This document shows positions 60,280 through 64,000 of a stretch of 64,000 nucleotides of DNA, piece after piece (within the stretch, counting starts at the first letter, position 1; each line of letters starts with the position of its first letter). Source of the stretch: Propioniciclava soli. Lineage in GTDB: Bacteria; Actinomycetota; Actinomycetes; Propionibacteriales; Propionibacteriaceae. The notes under the pieces were generated by a model. That model was not told the origin of the DNA. It searched no databases and was given only the letters and a program-made list of their open reading frames with translations. The translations under genes and the position numbers were made by a program. The stretch covers positions 496,001-560,000 of the forward strand of contig NZ_JACYOT010000001.1 in the NCBI RefSeq assembly GCF_014858005.1. Direction: 5' to 3'.

Positions 60280-62571
60280 CTACCAGCTGATCCGAGCGTG
60301 CTCTCGGTTCGGTTCGCTCTGGTGGTGCAGGTCGTCGTTATGTCGGGGTTCCTCGCCATGACCGGCCGCATCTGGGGCGAACGGTTCCGGGTAGGTGAGT
60401 CGACTCATGCGGCCGGCCAGATCGGACGCGGGGTCTGCGCGTTCGAGGGGACCCTCTTCTAGAGCGACGGTGATGGTGGCGGGCACGTCCAGTCGCTGGT
60501 CGTGAGCATCCTGCAAGACCGAGGCGAGCTCCCGCCAGTGAGGGTCCGCGACCAGGTGGGGATCCACCTTCATGGCGAGCGACTCCCAGCGGCGTGCGTT
60601 CCCGACTGCCGTGAGGCGGTCGCGGACCTGCGCGGTGAGGCCGAGTTGCTGGTCGGCAAGGCGCACTGGGTCGTTGTTCCAGGCCCGGATGAACGCTTGG
60701 ACGCTAGAGCGGATGACGTCGGCGTCGACGCCGATCCTCTCCGCCACGGTCTGGACGGCCGGTTCCCACGCGTCGACTGCTTGGGCGGCGATGACGGGCG
60801 CTGCGGCGAGGGCCGCTTCCACGGGCGGCAGGTTGGCAAGGCGCTCGTCGATGAGGACGTCGGCCAGTGATCGAGCCTGGTCGAGGGCATCGACCAGGTC
60901 CGGGGCGCTGCCGGTGGCCACGAGTTCGGCGGGATCGGAGCCGTCAGGCAGGGCGGCGTAGCGGGGCCGGAGAAGCTGCGGCGTGAGGATCCAATAGTCG
61001 CGCTGTGCCGCGACCTGGCCGGCCACGTCGGCGTCCGTGGCGATGATCGGGTCGACGCCGTAGCCGCGGAGTTGGGTGGCTTGTTCGCTGGTCAGGTTTG
61101 TGCCGAGCGGCGCGACGCCGACGTAGCGGCCGTGGCTGGCGCGGGTGGCGGCGATGGCGTCGGCGGGTCCTTCGACGACGACGGGGATGCCGCCGGCGTC
61201 CAAATGGCGTGCTCCGGCGACGAACAGTTGTGCCCTCTTGTGGAACAGCAGGGTCTCGGCGGTGTTGAGGTACTTCGGTCCGGCGTGGTCGAGGTCGGTC
61301 GCGTCGGGGTGGCGGCGTCCGACGAACCCGAGGATCTGCTGGTCGTGGACGATGGGGAAGACGGCTCGGTCGCGGAACCGGTCGATGAGGCGTCCGGTGG
61401 AGGCGGTGACCGCGAGGCCGGAGGCGAGCAACTCCTCGTCGGTGACGCCGTGGCGGTGAAGGTGGTTGACGAGGCTGGTCCAGCCAGCGGGGGCGTAGCC
61501 GGGGCGAATGTCGGGGTCGTCGGCGATGTCGGTGCCGAAGCGTTCGGCCAGGTAGGGCTGGGCCCACGAGCCGTGGTAGCAGGTCTGGTAGAACTCCACC
61601 GCGAGCTCGTTGACGGCCGCGAGTCGTTCGGGGGTGTGGGGGCTGGCGCGCCAGGCGTCGGCGCGGTCGAGTTGGGCGTTGAGGTCCGCGGCGGAGAGCT
61701 CTGGCGGCGTCATCACCCGGCGTTCGAGGGCTTCGAACGTGAAGGCCAGGTTCGGTTCAACCTCGTCGACCTGGCGGTCCTCTGTTGTCGCGCCCGCTGC
61801 GTGATCGAGGTCGGCGTGCGGCGTCCAGTGCTCGTCGGGGGCGGTATCGGCGGGGTCGGGGGGCAGGTCGTCGGCGTCGGGGAGGGGGTCGAGCAGGACG
61901 CTGGTTCGCCACACGAGGGCCTGGCAGTCGTCGACGTCGACTGCACCTTCGGGGGTGCTGATCAGGTCGGTGAGCTGCCAGCCGCGGGCGAGTGCCTGCT
62001 CGATCGAGACGACGAGCGCCGGCCACCAGGGCGAGGCCTGCAGGGCGTCGGCTCGTTCGTGGCCGACGTTCTGCTCGAGAGCCGTCAGCCAGCTGGTGGT
62101 GACGGTGCTGTGCTGGTCGGCGAGCTGGGTGGCGACGGCGGGGGTGAGGTGCCGGCAGATCCGCCACCACAGGGCTGACGCCGCGTGGTCGTCGGGGAGT
62201 TGTCCTTCGCCGGCGGCGGCCTGGAGGAGCCGGTGGGCGTCCAGGCCGACGCCGGAGATCTGGGCGAGCCGATGCGCCAGCACGGGGAGGTAGGGGTCCC
62301 GGTCGGCACCCGGTGCCAGCTGGTGGAGCAGCGGCGTCCATTCGGCGACGGCGGGGGCGAGGTGGTCGATGATGCGCCGGTCGAGGCGGGCCTGCCAGCG
62401 GACCTCGACGGCCGAGAATTGCCGTTCGCCGGTGGGTCGGGTGTCGGTGGCCGGCGTGCCGTGCGCGGCCCGCCACACGGTGAGGTCGGCAATCGTGGCG
62501 GCGTCCGGACGGAAGCTGCCCGCCGGCGCCCACGCCGGGAGCTGGGTGGACGCCAGCGCCTGGTCGCGCAC
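60280..62571 (-). CDS. C-terminal part of the MobF relaxase with Toprim primase-like domain
   Basis: 763 codons from a GTG at 62,571. Toprim landmarks are PVVVEGPADAIAATRASHG and IIATDADVAGQVAAQRD; before them a DnaG-like region (FPIVHDQQILGFVGRRHP, then GPKYLNTAETLLFHK). The frame is open without a break from the TGA at 62,716 and the stretch between (GPLPWLPALPASLARHNDWG) is typical of the middle of one long MobF relaxase. So this is best read as the end of the upstream gene, cut off by a nonsense codon. It may be translated from an internal start. Confidence 0.75.
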   Translation of the reverse strand: MRDQALASTQLPAWAPAGSFRPDAATIADLTVWRAAHGTPATDTRPTGERQFSAVEVRWQARLDRRIIDHLAPAVAEWTPLLHQLAPGADRDPYLPVLAHRLAQISGVGLDAHRLLQAAAGEGQLPDDHAASALWWRICRHLTPAVATQLADQHSTVTTSWLTALEQNVGHERADALQASPWWPALVVSIEQALARGWQLTDLISTPEGAVDVDDCQALVWRTSVLLDPLPDADDLPPDPADTAPDEHWTPHADLDHAAGATTEDRQVDEVEPNLAFTFEALERRVMTPPELSAADLNAQLDRADAWRASPHTPERLAAVNELAVEFYQTCYHGSWAQPYLAERFGTDIADDPDIRPGYAPAGWTSLVNHLHRHGVTDEELLASGLAVTASTGRLIDRFRDRAVFPIVHDQQILGFVGRRHPDATDLDHAGPKYLNTAETLLFHKRAQLFVAGARHLDAGGIPVVVEGPADAIAATRASHGRYVGVAPLGTNLTSEQATQLRGYGVDPIIATDADVAGQVAAQRDYWILTPQLLRPRYAALPDGSDPAELVATGSAPDLVDALDQARSLADVLIDERLANLPPVEAALAAAPVIAAQAVDAWEPAVQTVAERIGVDADVIRSSVQAFIRAWNNDPVRLADQQLGLTAQVRDRLTAVGNARRWESLAMKVDPHLVADPHWRELASVLQDAHDQRLDVPATITVALEEGPLERADPASDLAGRMSRLTYPEPFAPDAAGHGEEPRHNDDLHHQSEPNREHARISW

Positions 62572-62715
62572 CTGGTCGGCGAGGTCGACGACGAGTTGGT
62601 GGCGCCGCTGCAGGTAGTCGCCCCAGTCGTTGTGCCGGGCGAGGCTGGCCGGCAGAGCGGGCAGCCACGGGAGGGGTCCGGGATGGGTGTCGCGTCCGGT
62701 GGCGGGTTCGAGGCG

Positions 62716-62718
62716 TCA
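62716..62718 (-). other. In-frame TGA splitting the relaxase gene
   Basis: The TGA stands between AAVLD and RLEPATG. The frame before and after is the same and both sides read as one relaxase. TGG to TGA is a single G-to-A change on the coding strand (C to T at 62,716 on the plus strand). Related proteins have, as I recall them, VLDWRL here. Confidence 0.65.
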
Positions 62719-64000
62719 GTCGAGCACGGCGGCCGGGTCGGCAGCGCTGCCCAGCTCGCGGGCCTGCACGGCTTCGGCGAGCGCCCGGACGGGGTCGGCT
62801 CCGGACGCCGCGATCAACAGCAGATGGGCGCGGAGCGTGGGCCACGCCGGAGCATCGGTGAGTCCGGCGACGAGCTCGTCGGCGGCCTGTCCGAGGCGCT
62901 GGACGAGGTCGGCGCCCGCGGTCTGTTCGGCGGCGTAGCCGAGAGCGTCGCTGTAGCGGGCGACGGCGTCCGCGAGCCGGTGGGCCGGGTCGGCGAGGCT
63001 GCGGGCGGTCGTGGTGGCGGAGGTGTTGTCCTCGTCGCGGGCGAGGATGCGTTCGAGGAGGTCGGTGGCGGTCGGCGGGATGATCGCCTCGGGCCGGATG
63101 AGCGAGTGGGCGTCGCCGTCACCGACAACTTCGAGGTGGACGTGGTTGGCGTACCGGCCGCGGGTGAGCATCGTGTACAGCTGCTGGCGGGTTTCGGCGC
63201 CGGTGGCGATGCCGTGCAGGACGTCGGCGGTGACGCCCTGGGAACCGTGGATGGTGCACGCGTAGCCGAGTTCGACGGACTCGGTCACGTAACCGGCGGG
63301 CAGGATCACGGTCTGCCGGTTGGTCTGGTGGATCGCGCGGAGGTCCCCGTTGGTGGCGATGCCGGTGATGGTCCAGCGGTCGCCGTTGCGGACCCAGTCG
63401 GTGCCCGAGGTGCGGAGCCGGCGGTCGTTCAGGCGGGTGATGATCACGTCACCAAGCGCGGCGTCGCTGCCGTCGGCCAGGGCTACGGTCCGCGTGGGGT
63501 GATTGCCGTCGTGGAGGTGGGTTTGGGCGCGGGCGTTGAGTTCGGCGACCAGCGAGCGGGTGGGGGCGACCATGAGGGCGTCGCCGCCGGCATGGCGGGC
63601 GGTGAGCCAGGAGTCGAAGACCTGGTCGGCGCAGGTGCCGAGGTCGCCGACATGGACGCGGTGGTTGTCGAGGTAGAAGCCCAGGGCCTGGGGGTCGCCG
63701 GCGCGGAGGGCGAGGCTGGCGGCGCCTTCGGCGGGGTCGGCGAACCGGACGAGTTCGTTCAACTGGACGGCGCCGTGGGTGGCCTGGATGTCGCGGAGGA
63801 CGCCGCCGGCGCCGATCGCGGCGAGTTGCTGGTCGTCGCCGATGAGGCGCACGGAGCCGCCGCGGTCGAGGACGAACTCGACGACCTGGTCCAGCGAGAG
63901 GGTGTCGGCCATGCCGGCCTCGTCGATGATGACCAGGCTGGTCGGCCCGATGCGCTCGGCCCACGCGGGGAGCGGTCGCCGGTGGTTCAGGGCGTGGGTG
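62716..64000 (-). CDS. MobF/TraI relaxase-helicase, RecD-like part (5' end outside window)
   Basis: Conjugative relaxase whose helicase half is visible: VIIDEAGM (Walker B), VRLIGDDQQLAAIGAGG (motif III), then VELGYACTIHGSQGVTADVL and LYTMLTRGRY (motifs V and VI) of SF1B RecD-like helicases. The N-terminal relaxase domain and Walker A lie beyond 64,000. It ends at a TGA (62,716-62,718) after AAVLD, where a Trp codon followed by RLEPATG would continue into the next frame. The product would lack the Toprim part. Confidence 0.85.
   Translation of the reverse strand, partial: THALNHRRPLPAWAERIGPTSLVIIDEAGMADTLSLDQVVEFVLDRGGSVRLIGDDQQLAAIGAGGVLRDIQATHGAVQLNELVRFADPAEGAASLALRAGDPQALGFYLDNHRVHVGDLGTCADQVFDSWLTARHAGGDALMVAPTRSLVAELNARAQTHLHDGNHPTRTVALADGSDAALGDVIITRLNDRRLRTSGTDWVRNGDRWTITGIATNGDLRAIHQTNRQTVILPAGYVTESVELGYACTIHGSQGVTADVLHGIATGAETRQQLYTMLTRGRYANHVHLEVVGDGDAHSLIRPEAIIPPTATDLLERILARDEDNTSATTTARSLADPAHRLADAVARYSDALGYAAEQTAGADLVQRLGQAADELVAGLTDAPAWPTLRAHLLLIAASGADPVRALAEAVQARELGSAADPAAVLD

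Larger units (their letters stand above)
11062..64000. mobile_element. Large integrative and conjugative element (left part; right end outside window)
   Basis: Starts directly after a tRNA-Leu and carries, in order, integrase, excisionase-like protein, regulator, Tad-type pilus operon, type IV secretion genes, coupling protein and a MobF-type relaxase. Three defence blocks (ABC-3C, DUF3696 pair, type 1 BREX) lie between the transfer modules. I found no second copy of the tRNA 3' end inside the window, so the right attachment site must lie beyond 64,000, or the element ends differently. An integrated conjugative plasmid is an equally fitting description. Confidence 0.85.

Noticed and set aside
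61072-62178. Plus-strand 368-codon frame
   Set aside because: Antisense to the Toprim part of the relaxase; Gly/Val-rich translation with no motif.
11062-64000. CRISPR arrays, insertion sequences with terminal repeats, rRNA genes
   Set aside because: No regularly spaced repeat array, transposase or rRNA sequence was seen.

Overview
The window is chromosomal DNA from a high-GC actinobacterium. The pbpA-rodA-pstP-fhaB-fhaA cell-wall and cell-division operon, the treY-treZ trehalose pair and the overall codon use fit Propionibacteriales (Propionibacteriaceae-like). That placement rests on gene content and base composition, not on any database comparison.

Bases 1-10,978 are ordinary core genome: the division operon (minus strand, the downstream pbpA cut by the window edge), treZ and treY (minus), an AEC-family permease and a short-chain dehydrogenase (plus). 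A tRNA-Leu(CAG) at 10,979-11,061 marks the boundary. From just downstream of it to the right edge the sequence reads as one large integrative and conjugative element (ICE) whose far end lies outside the window.

The element starts with a tyrosine integrase, an excisionase-like HTH protein, a winged-helix regulator and a palindromic operator. A long plus-strand Tad/Flp-type pilus operon follows (16.5-26.0 kb: SAF/CpaB-like, TadZ-like, TadA-like ATPase, TadB, TadC, Flp-like pilin, two TadE-like minor pilins, a third pilin-like protein, LysM-BTAD protein). A type IV secretion set comes next (30.2-34.5 and 38.5-42.7 kb: ParA-like ATPase, small pilin-like protein, VirB6-like channel, SCO6880 protein, VirB4-like ATPase, transglycosylase/NlpC hydrolase). 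The set closes with a VirD4-type coupling protein, a DUF4913-like protein, a prepilin peptidase, a VWA protein, a small HTH protein and a MobF/TraI-type relaxase-helicase with a C-terminal Toprim primase-like part (55.8-64 kb).

Three defence-type cargo blocks sit between these transfer modules: an ABC-three-component (ABC-3C) system at 26.1-29.8 kb (minus), a DUF3696 ABC ATPase with an unusual partner at 34.7-37.3 kb (minus), and a complete six-gene type 1 BREX system at 42.9-55.7 kb (plus). The BREX effector-side ATPase BrxL ends in what looks like a phospholipase-D-like (MIT_C-type) domain rather than a recognisable Lon protease domain, and PglX carries a central segment of lower GC content in its target-recognition part.

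Four mobility-associated genes carry single-base lesions: integrase (9-C run), a secreted Tad-associated protein (short C run), the VirB4-like ATPase (missing G) and the relaxase (in-frame TGA where a Trp codon is expected). All eleven defence genes are open. Either the element is stranded and kept for its defence cargo, or the assembly has homopolymer errors; read-level checks would separate these.
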